Positions 43,639 through 52,411 of a stretch of 64,000 nucleotides of DNA are shown one piece after another. The notes below the pieces were generated by a model that was not told where the DNA came from, made no database searches, and was given only the letters and a program-made list of their open reading frames with translations. Location: contig NZ_FBYC01000001.1 in NCBI RefSeq assembly GCF_001517585.1, positions 248,001 through 312,000 on the forward strand. Reading direction: 5' to 3'. The DNA comes from Roseibaca calidilacus. GTDB lineage: Bacteria > Pseudomonadota > Alphaproteobacteria > Rhodobacterales > Rhodobacteraceae. Numbering within the stretch: position 1 is the first letter of the stretch; every line of letters starts with the position of its first letter. The translations under genes and the position numbers were made by a program.

Positions 43639-44499
43639 TCAGGCCGCGCCGGGCGGAATGACCAAGACGTCACATTGCGCGTCTTTCAAAACCTGCCCGG
43701 CCACGCTGCCCAGAACCATGCGGGCGACTGCACCCTTGCCGCTGGTCGCAATGACGATAAGGTCCGCTTTCAGCTCTTCCGCCGCCTTTAGAATTTCATT
43801 GGCGACGGTCGATTCTTCAGGCCGGACGACCTTTTCCGCCTGTCCAATCCCCAGCCGCGAGATGAACGCCGCCAGAGACTTTCGCGCGTCAGTGCGCAGG
43901 TCGTTCAGGTAATCTTCCTGTCCTTCCTTGCCCATGCTGTCGGACATCGCAAGGCGCAGGGCGGGCGCGTCGAAGACGGTCAGCACAGATGATCGCGCGC
44001 CCGCGCCAAGACCCAGCCCAATAAATCGCTTGAGGGCCTTCTCTGCGGCCTCAGAGAGGTCCGTTGTATGCAGCATGTGGCGCCAGGGGCCGACGGGCGG
44101 GCCGTTCACCATCAGCACCGTGCAGGACGCCGCGCGAATCGTGCGTTCAGCCGTGGTCCCGACAAAGGCATCTCGCAGGATCTGCCGGCGATGCGGCCCT
44201 ATGACCAGAAGGTCGGGGGTAGCCTTGGCCACCGCCTTGAGGATCCCGGCAAAAGGATCGTCCTGCACGATCTGCGTACTGCAGGAGACACCGTCCAGAT
44301 CCTTCAGGTTGCGGGCAAGTTCGCCGAGAAGCTGGCGGGCATCGTTTGCCTCGTGATCGACGATCCGGCGTGGCCGATCGTCGTCGACCACATGCACGAT
44401 CTCCAGAACGGCATCATGCGCCCGTGCAAGGATGACCGCGCGCCGGAGCGCTCGATCAGACCTTTCCGAAAAATCGGTCGCAAACATGATCCTTTTCAT
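43639..44499 (-). CDS. Tandem universal stress protein (two USP domains)
   Basis: The start at 44499 (MKRIMFATDFSERSDRALRR) has GGAGGG six bases upstream on the minus strand and gives 286 residues; a start 15 codons further upstream lacks support. Domain 1 (about 1-145) ends ASCTVLMVNG; domain 2 (about 150-286) contains the nucleotide-binding-type loop SGKGAVARMVLGSVAG. Such proteins aid survival under starvation or oxygen limitation. A perfect FNR-type box lies 60 bases upstream, shared with the divergent HTH-antiporter genes. Confidence 0.92.
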   Translation of the reverse strand: MKRIMFATDFSERSDRALRRAVILARAHDAVLEIVHVVDDDRPRRIVDHEANDARQLLGELARNLKDLDGVSCSTQIVQDDPFAGILKAVAKATPDLLVIGPHRRQILRDAFVGTTAERTIRAASCTVLMVNGPPVGPWRHMLHTTDLSEAAEKALKRFIGLGLGAGARSSVLTVFDAPALRLAMSDSMGKEGQEDYLNDLRTDARKSLAAFISRLGIGQAEKVVRPEESTVANEILKAAEELKADLIVIATSGKGAVARMVLGSVAGQVLKDAQCDVLVIPPGAA

Positions 44500-44558
44500 G
44501 GTCTGCCCTCCTGTCCTTGCCATGAGGACAAGTAAAACACTCAAGATCGTGTCGCGGG

Positions 44559-44572
44559 TTGATGCAGATCAA
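44559..44572. promoter_or_regulatory. FNR/Anr-type binding site in the USP-HTH divergent promoter
   Basis: TTGATGCAGATCAA is a perfect TTGAT-N4-ATCAA box. It is centred 66 bases from the USP start codon and about 63 bases from the HTH start codon, compatible with class II activation (centre near -41.5) of either or both promoters. Rhodobacterales carry the oxygen-sensing regulator FnrL, so low-oxygen induction of this island is predicted. Confidence 0.75.
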
Positions 44573-44628
44573 TCAAAAGCGACAATCCTTCGTTAGTCTT
44601 CACAAAACCCCACAAGAAGCAGAAGGCC

Positions 44629-44856
44629 ATGCCGCTGGATCAGTATCAAACCATCAAGGACGTCGCTGACCGCCTGAAGGTGGCCGAGGCGACCGTGCGC
44701 CACTGGGTCAAACTTGGCCATTTGCGCGCCATCAATATCGGCAAGGGCTGGCGCATTGCCAATACCGATCTGAACGAATTCCTGCGGCTGCATCAGACAG
44801 CACCGAGGCAGCAGAGCGATGGACCGAACGGTTCTGATTCCGAAGGGAAGCCTTGA
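44629..44856 (+). CDS. Excisionase/MerR-like helix-turn-helix protein
   Basis: The 75-residue protein has one HTH_17-type domain: YQTIKDVADRLKVAEATVRH then WVKLGHLRAINIGKGWRIAN, which resembles phage excisionases and small DNA-binding adaptor proteins. A charged tail follows (RQQSDGPNGSDSEGKP). Its stop overlaps the antiporter start (TGATG), so it is likely the regulator of the KefB-SDR-ATPase operon, although an island excisionase role is an alternative. It is preceded by the FNR-type box. Confidence 0.85.
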   Translation: MPLDQYQTIKDVADRLKVAEATVRHWVKLGHLRAINIGKGWRIANTDLNEFLRLHQTAPRQQSDGPNGSDSEGKP

Positions 44857-46571
44857 TGCCGATACTGACCCCCTTTGCCGAAGTGGCCCTGCTTTTGGTC
44901 ATGGCCGCCGGGATCGGTCTGATCGGCACGCTGGCGCGCCAGCCCCTGATCGTCAGCTTCATAGCGGTCGGGCTGATTGCGGGGCCGTCGGCGCTGGATG
45001 TCGTGCGGTCGGACGCGCAGATCGACCTCTTGTCGGAACTTGGCATTGCGGTGCTGCTGTTTCTGGTCGGCATCAAGCTGGACGTAAAGCTGATCCGGTC
45101 GCTGGGCGTGGTGTCGGTGATGACCGGGCTTGGGCAGGTCATCTTTACCGCATTCTTCGGCTATCTGATCGGTCTGTCGCTGGGGCTTGGTCACATCACC
45201 AGCCTTTACGTCGCAGTCGCGCTGACGTTTTCCTCGACCATCATCATCGTCAAACTTCTGTCCGACAAACGCGAGATCGACGCGCTGCATGGCCAGATCG
45301 CGCTGGGGTTTCTGATCGTCCAGGACCTTGTCGTGGTGTTGGCAATGATCGTGCTGTCGGCCATCGGCATCGGCGCTGCGGACGGCGGGCATGGCGGCGG
45401 GTCGGTGGCGATGGTGCTGGCCTCCGGACTGGCGCTCGTGGCGGTGGTGGTCTTGTTCGTGCGCTACGCCGCCGATCCCTTGACGGAACGGCTGGCCCGC
45501 GCACCCGAACTTCTGGTGATCTTCGCCATTGCACTCGCCGCAATGTTTGCCGCCGTCGGCGATTTTGTCGGCTTGGGCAAAGAGGTGGGCGGTCTGATGG
45601 CAGGCGTGGCGCTGGCCTCTACCCCATACCGCGAGACCATCGCCGCCCGGCTGGCGCCCTTGCGGGACTTCCTGCTTTTGTTCTTCTTCATCGCGCTTGG
45701 GGCCACGCTGGACCTGTCGCTTCTAGGCACGCATGTCACCGGGGCGATCCTGTTCTCGCTGTTCGTGCTGATCGGCAACCCGTTGATCGTGCTGGCGATC
45801 ATGGGGGCTATGGGCTACCGAAAGCGCACCGGATTCCTGGCCGGGCTGACGGTGGCGCAGATCAGCGAATTCTCGTTGATCTTCGTCGCGATGGGCGTGT
45901 CGATCGGGCATGTGACCGAGGACGCGCTTGGCCTTGTCACCATGGTGGGCCTCGTGACCATCGCGGCTTCGACCTACATGATCACCTATTCGCATCAGCT
46001 TTACACGCTGTTCGAGCCGCTGCTTGGTGTCTTCGAACGCAAGAACACCCCGCGAGAGCCCTCCGAGGCCGGGACCCATGCGGCCAGCAGCTACAGGATC
46101 ATCATTTTCGGTCTGGGCCGCTTTGGCACCGCCATCGGACTGCGGCTCCACAAACGCGGCATCCGGGTGCTGGGTGTGGATTTCAACCCGCAAGCGGTGC
46201 GGCGCTGGCGCGATCTTGGGCTTGAGGCCGATTTTGGCGATGCGAGCGACCCCGAGTTTGTCACCGAACTGCCGTTTCGGGGGGCGGAGTGGTTGGTCTC
46301 GACCGTGCCGATCCACCCCACGGGCCTAAGCCACGAAGACACCCGCCGGACACTGATCCAACTGGCGCGCTCGGCCGGGTTCACAGGTCAGATCGCCGCC
46401 GCCTCACACAGCAGCGGTGACAGCGCTGCCCTGTTCGGCGCGGGCGTCGATCTGGTGCTGGAGCCCTTTCAGGACGCGGCTGACCGGGCGGTGGAACTCT
46501 TGTCCGGTGCCGTGACCGAGGAACGAACCGACTTTCCCGAAATCGCGGCCGAGGGCCGGGCAACGGGCTAA
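44856..46571 (+). CDS. KefB-like cation:proton antiporter with TrkA-N domain
   Basis: The 571-residue inner-membrane protein starts at the ATG overlapping the HTH stop. Residues 1-395 form a CPA2-type exchanger with about 12 transmembrane segments (FLVGIKLDVKLIRSLGVVSV, FFIALGATLDLSLLG). An NAD-binding TrkA-N/RCK domain follows, with IIFGLGRFGTAIGLRL near residue 419. It would exchange K+ or Na+ for H+. The typical KefB glutathione-regulatory partner is not adjacent. A 38-base gap precedes the SDR gene. Confidence 0.9.
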   Translation: MPILTPFAEVALLLVMAAGIGLIGTLARQPLIVSFIAVGLIAGPSALDVVRSDAQIDLLSELGIAVLLFLVGIKLDVKLIRSLGVVSVMTGLGQVIFTAFFGYLIGLSLGLGHITSLYVAVALTFSSTIIIVKLLSDKREIDALHGQIALGFLIVQDLVVVLAMIVLSAIGIGAADGGHGGGSVAMVLASGLALVAVVVLFVRYAADPLTERLARAPELLVIFAIALAAMFAAVGDFVGLGKEVGGLMAGVALASTPYRETIAARLAPLRDFLLLFFFIALGATLDLSLLGTHVTGAILFSLFVLIGNPLIVLAIMGAMGYRKRTGFLAGLTVAQISEFSLIFVAMGVSIGHVTEDALGLVTMVGLVTIAASTYMITYSHQLYTLFEPLLGVFERKNTPREPSEAGTHAASSYRIIIFGLGRFGTAIGLRLHKRGIRVLGVDFNPQAVRRWRDLGLEADFGDASDPEFVTELPFRGAEWLVSTVPIHPTGLSHEDTRRTLIQLARSAGFTGQIAAASHSSGDSAALFGAGVDLVLEPFQDAADRAVELLSGAVTEERTDFPEIAAEGRATG

Positions 46572-46609
46572 CGCGAAGACTTCAACCCAACACCGAAAGG
46601 ACGACTGCC

Positions 46610-47380
46610 ATGAACCGACTTGCAGGCAAGACCGCCATCGTGACCGGGGGTGCCGTCGGCATCGGCCGCGCCTGTGTCATCCGCATGGCCGAGGAAGGGG
46701 CAAAGGTTGCCATCCTTGACATGCTGGAGGCCGAGGGCAAGGCGCTGGCCGCCGACCTGACGGCAAAGGACCATGAAGTCGGCGTTTGGCCAGTCGATGT
46801 TGCGGACGAGGCCGGGATGAAAGCCGCCATCGACGCCGTAGCCGCCCGGTTCGGCGGCCTGCAGGTGCTGGTGAACAACGCGGGCATTTCCGGCAGCCCC
46901 AAGCCCACCGATCAGGTGACCGAGGCGGAGTGGGACCTTGTGCAGGCGGTGAACGTGAAAGGCGTGTTCTTTGGCACCAAGCATGCGATCCCGCATCTGC
47001 GCGCGGCGGGAAAGGGTTCGATCATCAACCTGTCCTCCATCGCGGGGCTAATCGGCATTGGTGGTATTGCACCCTATCATGCCTCAAAGGGTGCGGTGCG
47101 TCTGATGACCAAGAATGACGCCATCACCTATGCGGCGGAAAAGATCCGGGTGAACTCGATTCACCCCGCCTATATCTGGACACCGATGGTCGAAAACCAC
47201 TTGCGCGCCACCGCCCCTGATCTGGAGGCGGCAAAGGCGGCGGCGGGGGCAGCACACCCCATCGGCACCATGGGCGAGCCTGACGACATCGCATGGGCGG
47301 TGGTCTGGCTGGCCTCGGAAGAGGCCAAGTTTGTCACCGGCACCGAGATCGTCATCGACGGCGGCTATACCGCGCGATGA
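46610..47380 (+). CDS. Short-chain dehydrogenase/reductase in the stress island
   Basis: The 256-residue protein has the cofactor motif TGGAVGIGRA (residues 12-21), NNAGISG, catalytic Ser (NLSSIAG) and YHASKGA, and a C-terminal EAKFVTGTEIVIDGGYTAR typical of 3-oxoacyl-ACP reductase/hydroxysteroid-type SDRs. CGAAAGGACG precedes the ATG. Its stop overlaps the ATPase start (ATGA), so both are co-expressed. The substrate is unknown. Confidence 0.9.
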   Translation: MNRLAGKTAIVTGGAVGIGRACVIRMAEEGAKVAILDMLEAEGKALAADLTAKDHEVGVWPVDVADEAGMKAAIDAVAARFGGLQVLVNNAGISGSPKPTDQVTEAEWDLVQAVNVKGVFFGTKHAIPHLRAAGKGSIINLSSIAGLIGIGGIAPYHASKGAVRLMTKNDAITYAAEKIRVNSIHPAYIWTPMVENHLRATAPDLEAAKAAAGAAHPIGTMGEPDDIAWAVVWLASEEAKFVTGTEIVIDGGYTAR

Positions 47381-49983
47381 TGGACCTGACCGAACCGCAC
47401 GCCATCCCCGTCGCCGATTGCCTTGCCGACCTTGCCGCAACACCCGATGGTCTGACTGCGCCCGAGGCGGCGCGGCGGCTGGCCGAACATGGGCCAAACC
47501 GCCTGCCGGAAGTGCGGGCGCGGGGGCCGCTGGTCCGTTTCCTGCGGCAATTCCACAATGTGCTGATCTATGTGCTGATCGGTGCTGCGGTTGTGACGGG
47601 GGCCTTGCAGCATTGGGTCGATACCGGGGTGATCCTTGCCGTGGTGCTGGCGAACGCCATCATCGGCTTCATCCAGGAGGGCAAGGCCGAAGCCGCGATG
47701 GCGGCGATCCGGGGCATGCTGGCACCAAAGGCCTCCGTGTTGCGCGATGGGCGACGGGTATCGGTGGACGGGGCCGACCTTGTGCCCGGCGACATCGTGC
47801 TGCTGGAGGCTGGCGACAAGGTGCCCGCCGACCTGCGGGTGATCGAGGCGCGGGGTCTGGCCGCGCAAGAGGCGATCCTGACCGGCGAATCTGTGCCGGT
47901 CGAAAAGGGTCAAACCCCGGTTGCCACCGATGCAGCCCTTGGCGACCGTCGGTCGATGCTGTGGTCGGGCACACTGGTTACCATCGGCACCGCGCGCGGG
48001 CTGGTGGTGGCGACGGGTCAGGCCACCGAAATCGGGCGCATCGGCGGGCTTCTGGCAGGGGTCGAACAACTGACTACCCCCTTGGTCAAGCAGATCGACC
48101 ATTTCGCGCGCTGGCTGTCGTTCCTGATCCTGCTGGTCGCGGGCCTTCTGCTCGTCTGGGGCTACTACGTCGGCCACATGCCCTTTGCTGAACTTTTCAT
48201 GGCCGTGGTCGGCGTCGCTGTGGCGGCAATCCCCGAAGGCTTGCCCGCCGTGATGACGATCACTCTGGCCATCGGCGTGCAGGCCATGGCGCGGCGCAAC
48301 GCGATCGTCCGCCGCCTGCCTGCGATCGAGGCCATCGGCTCGGTCTCGGTGATCTGCACCGACAAGACCGGCACGCTGACCCGCAACGAAATGGTGGTGG
48401 CGGCGGCGGAGACAGCGGAGGGTGTCTTTGCCATCGATGGCGAGGGCTATGCGCCGACAGGTGCCATCACCCAGGCGGGTGATCTTGAGCGGCTCGCCCG
48501 CGCGGCGGCGCTGTGCAACGACGCCGCCCTGTCTTGGAAGGAAGGGGTCTGGATGGTCGAGGGCGACCCGATGGAAGGCGCTTTACTAGCCTTTGCGGGC
48601 AAGGTTGGCGGCGACCCTACCGCGCACCGCCTGGACGCCATCCCCTTCGACAGTCGCCACCGCTTCATGGCCGTGCTGACCGAAGGACCGCTGGGCCGCG
48701 TGACCCATGTAAAAGGCGCGCCGGAGCGCGTGCTGCGCATGTGTGGCGGGATTGACCTGCCTCACTGGTACGACAGGGCCGAAGCGCTGGGGCGGCGGGG
48801 CTTGCGCGTGCTGGCGCTGGCAGAACGGGCCGAGACGGGCGAGCGGATCGATGCAGCCGCGCTGGAAGACGGGCTGACTTTCCTTGGCCTTGTCGGCCTG
48901 ATCGACCCGCCCCGCCCCCAGGCGATTGCCGCCGTGGCCGAATGTCGGGCTGCGGGCATCCGCGTCAAGATGATCACCGGTGATCATGCCGGAACCGCCG
49001 CTGCCATTGCCGCACAGATCGGGCTGGCGAACCCCAACCGCGTGCTGACTGGGGCTGACCTCGACAAGTTGGACGATGCGCAACTGGCGCTGGAGGTGGC
49101 GGATGTCGACATCTTCGCCCGCACCAGCCCTGAGCACAAACTCCGCCTTGTGACTGCGCTACAGGCACGTGGTCTGTCTGTCGCGATGACCGGCGACGGG
49201 GTGAACGACGCGCCCGCCCTTAAACGCGCCGATGCGGGCATCGCCATGGGGCTGAAGGGATCTGAAGCCGCTAAGGAGGCCGCCGATCTGGTGCTGGCTG
49301 ACGACAATTTCGCCAGTATCGCCGCCGCCGTGCGGGAGGGGCGAACCGTTTATGACAACCTCAAAAAGGTCATCAGCTGGACCCTGCCCACCAATGCGGG
49401 CGAATCGATGGTTGTGGTGCTGGCCCTGCTTTTGGGCCTCGCCATGCCGATTACGGCGGTGCAAATCCTGTGGATCAACCTGATCACCGGCATCACGCTG
49501 GGCCTCGCGCTGGCGTTCGAGCCGACAGAAGCAGGCACCATGGCCCGCCCGCCGCGCGCCCGCCGCGCGCCGATCCTGTCGGGCGGGTTGGTTTGGCATG
49601 TCGTTCTGGTGGCTGTGCTGTTCCTCGCGGCGGTCTTCGGGATCTTCACCTATGCCACAGGCAAAGGCTATCCACTGGCCTTGGCGCAAACGATGGCGAT
49701 GAACACGCTGGTGGTGCTGGAAATCTTCCATCTGTTCTTTATCCGCAACATCCACAGCACTTCACTGACATGGGCTGCAGCGCGCGGGACGAAAATGGTC
49801 TGGACCGTGGTCATTGCCATCACCGCCGCGCAATTCGCTGTAACCTACCTGCCACCCCTGCAAGCAGTGCTGGGCACAAGCCCCGTTCCGCTGATGGACG
49901 GACTGCTGATCGTGGCCATCGGCGCCGCCTTTTTCGCGCTGATCGAGATAGAAAAGCAGATCAGGCTGGGGCTGAAAGGATGA
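47377..49983 (+). CDS. P-type cation-transporting ATPase (P2-type, Ca2+-ATPase-like)
   Basis: The 868-residue membrane ATPase starts at one of two adjacent ATG codons (47377 or 47380). Actuator motif TGES at 169-172, M4 motif IPEGLPAVM, phosphorylation site DKTGTLT with Asp329, and MTGDGVNDAPALKRAD are intact; an N-terminal cation ATPase domain (LTAPEAARRLAEHGPNRLPE) and a C-terminal domain with four segments flank them. PEGLP and NLITGITLG fit P2A/P2B-like calcium or related cation pumps; the ion cannot be determined. It ends the FNR-box-controlled operon. Confidence 0.92.
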   Translation: MMDLTEPHAIPVADCLADLAATPDGLTAPEAARRLAEHGPNRLPEVRARGPLVRFLRQFHNVLIYVLIGAAVVTGALQHWVDTGVILAVVLANAIIGFIQEGKAEAAMAAIRGMLAPKASVLRDGRRVSVDGADLVPGDIVLLEAGDKVPADLRVIEARGLAAQEAILTGESVPVEKGQTPVATDAALGDRRSMLWSGTLVTIGTARGLVVATGQATEIGRIGGLLAGVEQLTTPLVKQIDHFARWLSFLILLVAGLLLVWGYYVGHMPFAELFMAVVGVAVAAIPEGLPAVMTITLAIGVQAMARRNAIVRRLPAIEAIGSVSVICTDKTGTLTRNEMVVAAAETAEGVFAIDGEGYAPTGAITQAGDLERLARAAALCNDAALSWKEGVWMVEGDPMEGALLAFAGKVGGDPTAHRLDAIPFDSRHRFMAVLTEGPLGRVTHVKGAPERVLRMCGGIDLPHWYDRAEALGRRGLRVLALAERAETGERIDAAALEDGLTFLGLVGLIDPPRPQAIAAVAECRAAGIRVKMITGDHAGTAAAIAAQIGLANPNRVLTGADLDKLDDAQLALEVADVDIFARTSPEHKLRLVTALQARGLSVAMTGDGVNDAPALKRADAGIAMGLKGSEAAKEAADLVLADDNFASIAAAVREGRTVYDNLKKVISWTLPTNAGESMVVVLALLLGLAMPITAVQILWINLITGITLGLALAFEPTEAGTMARPPRARRAPILSGGLVWHVVLVAVLFLAAVFGIFTYATGKGYPLALAQTMAMNTLVVLEIFHLFFIRNIHSTSLTWAAARGTKMVWTVVIAITAAQFAVTYLPPLQAVLGTSPVPLMDGLLIVAIGAAFFALIEIEKQIRLGLKG

Positions 49984-50514
49984 CATCGTATTGGTGACGA
50001 CGACTGGCAGCTATGGGCCATAAATCAGCCACTCACGACTGTCACTACTTGGTCATCGCGGTGCAACCCAGCTTAGCGAGGTCGTTTGCCAGACACTTCA
50101 GGTGTAAACTCGCACAACAAACACACAGATCTGGCTCATCAAGCACGACAGAAAAATATGCGAAATAAAATATGGCGCACCGTAGCGGCAGAAGATGAGA
50201 ACTGGCAAGTTGTTTTGAAACGGTAGGTTACGTTGGCAGGAATTTGGTTGAGTGCGCTAGGGCTGCGAGATCATCGTTGGAAATTTCGACTTGCCCCGCG
50301 CCGCCCGAAAACGGCCGAGTTTGAGTCCCCCGATCACGCCTGTCGCGACGACGAGATCCCGTTCTGAGGAACAGGGCCTCCCCCTCGGGCTCGTCGGGGC
50401 AGGCCGCCGGGTTACCTCTGTCTCAAATCCTACCGCACCTTCGGAACCGCTCAGTTCCAAATCGACGGCCGCTCGCGAAGTGCATGGCTGAGAATGCGTG
50501 ACTCAAACCAGGCC
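49984..50514. other. Island junction between ATPase and immunity gene
   Basis: No gene is supported here. Bases 49990-50180 are a diverged duplicate of 54305-54490 (the region next to the tRNA-Arg 3' end), and 50157-50235 carry att-like repeat copy B. From 50240 to 50510 short open frames exist on both strands (for example 50257-50460 minus, 67 codons), but none resembles a known family. Confidence 0.5.
49990..50235 (+). repeat. Att-like repeat, copy B with both arms
   Basis: The left arm (about 49990-50180) resembles the tRNA-proximal sequence 54305-54490, sharing GTGACGACGA, TTCAACCCA/TGCAACCCA, ACACAG and ATATGCGAAATAAAATATGG followed by CGCACC. The right arm (50181-50235) resembles copies A and C (AGAAGATGAGAACTGG, AAGTTGTTTTGAAACGG, TAGGTT). 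A copy having both arm types is what a junction between two tandemly integrated elements should look like. Confidence 0.7.
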
Positions 50515-50820
50515 TTATTTAATGGAGGATGCCCATGCCTGAAAATCCTTGAAAAGCCGCCGAATACCTTCGCTGGAAATGACCCAGTCAGCTTTTGACT
50601 CTTTGAACCACAATTCCTCAAGGTCCACATGCTCGCTGGACATCAGTTTATCTAAAAAAACATTCAATTCACGCACCGCCTCGTCACCATACCTCCGCCG
50701 GAAACTCGTGTAGATGTCATGGCGTGCTGTAGGGGAGTCAGCCCCCCAATTCGGATGGACTAAGTCCATATCCTGATGGAACTGCAACGTAAAGTCACGG
50801 AAGGCCTGCGGCGGTTTCAT
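50515..50820 (-). CDS. CdiI-like immunity protein
   Basis: The 101-residue acidic protein begins one base after the stop of the MuF-toxin gene, on the same strand. The segment FRDFTLQFHQDMDLVHPNWG, followed by YGDEAVRELNVFLDKLM, resembles contact-dependent inhibition immunity proteins of the CdiI_2 type (recalled, not searched). Position directly behind a toxin domain is the classical toxin-immunity arrangement; neutralising the RNase domain is therefore the inferred job. No signal peptide is visible, so it is cytoplasmic. Confidence 0.78.
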   Translation of the reverse strand: MKPPQAFRDFTLQFHQDMDLVHPNWGADSPTARHDIYTSFRRRYGDEAVRELNVFLDKLMSSEHVDLEELWFKESKADWVISSEGIRRLFKDFQAWASSIK

Positions 50821-50821
50821 G

Positions 50822-51880
50822 CTATTCGTCCCTTGGATAGGAGGTTATGATTATGAAGCCGTTCGGCATGTCCGGGGCATGGCGAATATATGTTCCCACA
50901 CCATAGGTTGTCCGCAGCCGAATCGGCGACGAGGCTCTTCGGGTCAACCGATATGCCTCTTGGCCGGTGATGCTGGAGAAGGTGCTTGTTATGAAAGCGT
51001 CCTCCAATCGTCCAGTCGCGACCGCATTCACAATGTCTGCATTGCGGGAAAGGTTCGCATTCGTCAACCTCTCGGCAGCCGCTGGCGAGCTGAATGAACC
51101 GTGGCGCCAGCGGTAGACCGTGTAGAACAGCGTCCTGGCTTGCGGCACGGTGACCATGCCGATGAGGAAAGCCTCGCTCTTGCCGACGTGCAATTCAATC
51201 GTGTGCCCGCCCGCGGCCTCATGCTCGGCGAGGTCTTGAAGAGGATAGCCCCCGGCCCTCGGTACGTAATCCACAAGCGTGACATCGTCGGGGGTACTGG
51301 GACTGACCGGCTCGGCATAGCAGCGACAATTGTGCGCCTGCCCCGGATGGCCGCCTGCGGGCGGCTCGTCCCAGCGAAACACCTGATCATCGCGTTCGGC
51401 GTGGCTGTCGCGCACTTTCGCATCGTCTTGGGAGCGCCAGATGTATCGCTCTATGCCGAGGTCCTGCTGCCGAAGCTGATTGATCAGGCCTGCGAAGGCC
51501 CGCAGCAGGCGTTCTTCCATTGCGGTTCGCAGGGGGCGAAGGCGCTGCGGATGGGTCTCGTATTCCTCGAAGATGGCCGTCAACCGCGCATCCCACTGGC
51601 GCAGCGCCTCCTCCTTCGCATCCGACACGTCGCGAAGGTCGTCTTCGGACACCCGTGGCACGGTGTCCGGGGGCGTCAGCGCATTCAACAGCATCCGGGT
51701 GTTGTCGGCGATCACGCGGTCGAGTTGGTCGGTGAAATCGGCCCGCGGGTCCGCATAGCCGGGAAAAAGTGACTTGATCGAAATGCCCGCGCGGTAGCCG
51801 TACACGGCTCCGTTCTGGCTTGCGAACACGTACTGCCCGCTGCCACCGTGGCGAAGAAATTCCCGTAGATTGTGCTGCAT
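50822..51880 (-). CDS. MuF-domain phage head protein fused to an RNase A-like CdiA-type toxin domain
   Basis: The start at 51880 has GGGAGG five bases upstream and gives 352 residues; the frame is open to 52213, but that part lacks resemblance to anything. Residues about 145-195 (YIWRSQDDAKVRDSHAERDD, WDEPPAGGHPGQAHNCRCYA) are the phage Mu gpF-like minor head signature. Residues about 215-352 match the bacterial RNase A-like CdiA C-terminal domain: LAEHEAAGGHTIELHVGKSE with His226 and His231, a central FSSPAAAERL and the terminal FIIITSYP. MuF-toxin fusions are known in temperate phages, but here no other phage gene is nearby. The activity is inferred. Confidence 0.82.
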   Translation of the reverse strand: MQHNLREFLRHGGSGQYVFASQNGAVYGYRAGISIKSLFPGYADPRADFTDQLDRVIADNTRMLLNALTPPDTVPRVSEDDLRDVSDAKEEALRQWDARLTAIFEEYETHPQRLRPLRTAMEERLLRAFAGLINQLRQQDLGIERYIWRSQDDAKVRDSHAERDDQVFRWDEPPAGGHPGQAHNCRCYAEPVSPSTPDDVTLVDYVPRAGGYPLQDLAEHEAAGGHTIELHVGKSEAFLIGMVTVPQARTLFYTVYRWRHGSFSSPAAAERLTNANLSRNADIVNAVATGRLEDAFITSTFSSITGQEAYRLTRRASSPIRLRTTYGVGTYIRHAPDMPNGFIIITSYPRDE

Positions 51881-52411
51881 GGAACCTCCCGCCGACCCGC
51901 GCGATGGTTTGTATTGCAGGAGCGTTAATTTACACTCAACCGACGGTGCGTTGCTCGGATCAAGGGTCATGCTCGCGGACGGCAGCATTCGAAAGATCAC
52001 CAAAGTGAGAGGCGTGCCGGTTTCCCGGTGAAGGCATGAGGTTTGGGAGAGTGGCTTCCGGCACAGGTGGGTGGCAGCCGTTTTTTTCATCCGGCCTGAT
52101 AGCGGGCGGTATCTGTCGGCCGACGATCTCTGGCCTGATGTGACTCCTCGATCCGAACGCAGCCCCATGGAGCTTCCCGGAATCGCCCCTGCAAACGCCC
52201 ACCTCAAACACACTGGTCACGCGCAGCAGACACATGAAAAATATGCGAAATAAATTATGGCGCACCGTAGCGGCAGAAGATGAGAACTGGAAAGTTGTTT
52301 TGAAACGGTAGGTTGGCGTACATCGCTACTGGTTTTGGGGGCCGTGTCAGGCCCATCCCCAAATCTCTTTGGAATTCCCTGATCTGTTGATCCTAGTTTC
52401 TAATATCAAAT
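51881..52411. other. Region between the MuF-toxin gene and the TetR gene
   Basis: No gene is supported. The minus-strand frame of the toxin gene stays open up to 52213 but shows no family resemblance, so this is read as its promoter region. Bases 52232-52381 carry att-like repeat copy C. The remaining 30 bases lead into the convergent end of the TetR gene. Confidence 0.5.
52232..52381 (+). repeat. Att-like repeat, copy C
   Basis: AAAAATATGCGAAATAAA (52238-52255) then TTATGGCGCACC match copy B and the tRNA-Arg 3' flank, and AGAAGATGAGAACTGG to TAGGTTGGCGT match copy A without gaps. Similarity with copy A extends through GGTTTTGGGGG...CGTGT to TTTGGAAT (about 52381). The left flank has weak similarity to copy B (CACAC...AAAAATATGCG). 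Confidence 0.7.

Noticed and set aside
50257-50460. 67-codon minus-strand frame between the immunity gene and att copy B
   Set aside because: No start context, no family resemblance, and overlapping frames on the other strand are equally long; treated as noncoding.
43091-52305. A short frame inside the att-like repeats (copies B and C read MRN-K-(I/L)-W... ending ...VVLKR stop, 22 codons)
   Set aside because: The differences between the copies all change the amino acid, copy A lacks the start codon, and the frame in copy D breaks inside the tRNA. The repeat is better explained as an attachment sequence than as a micro-gene.
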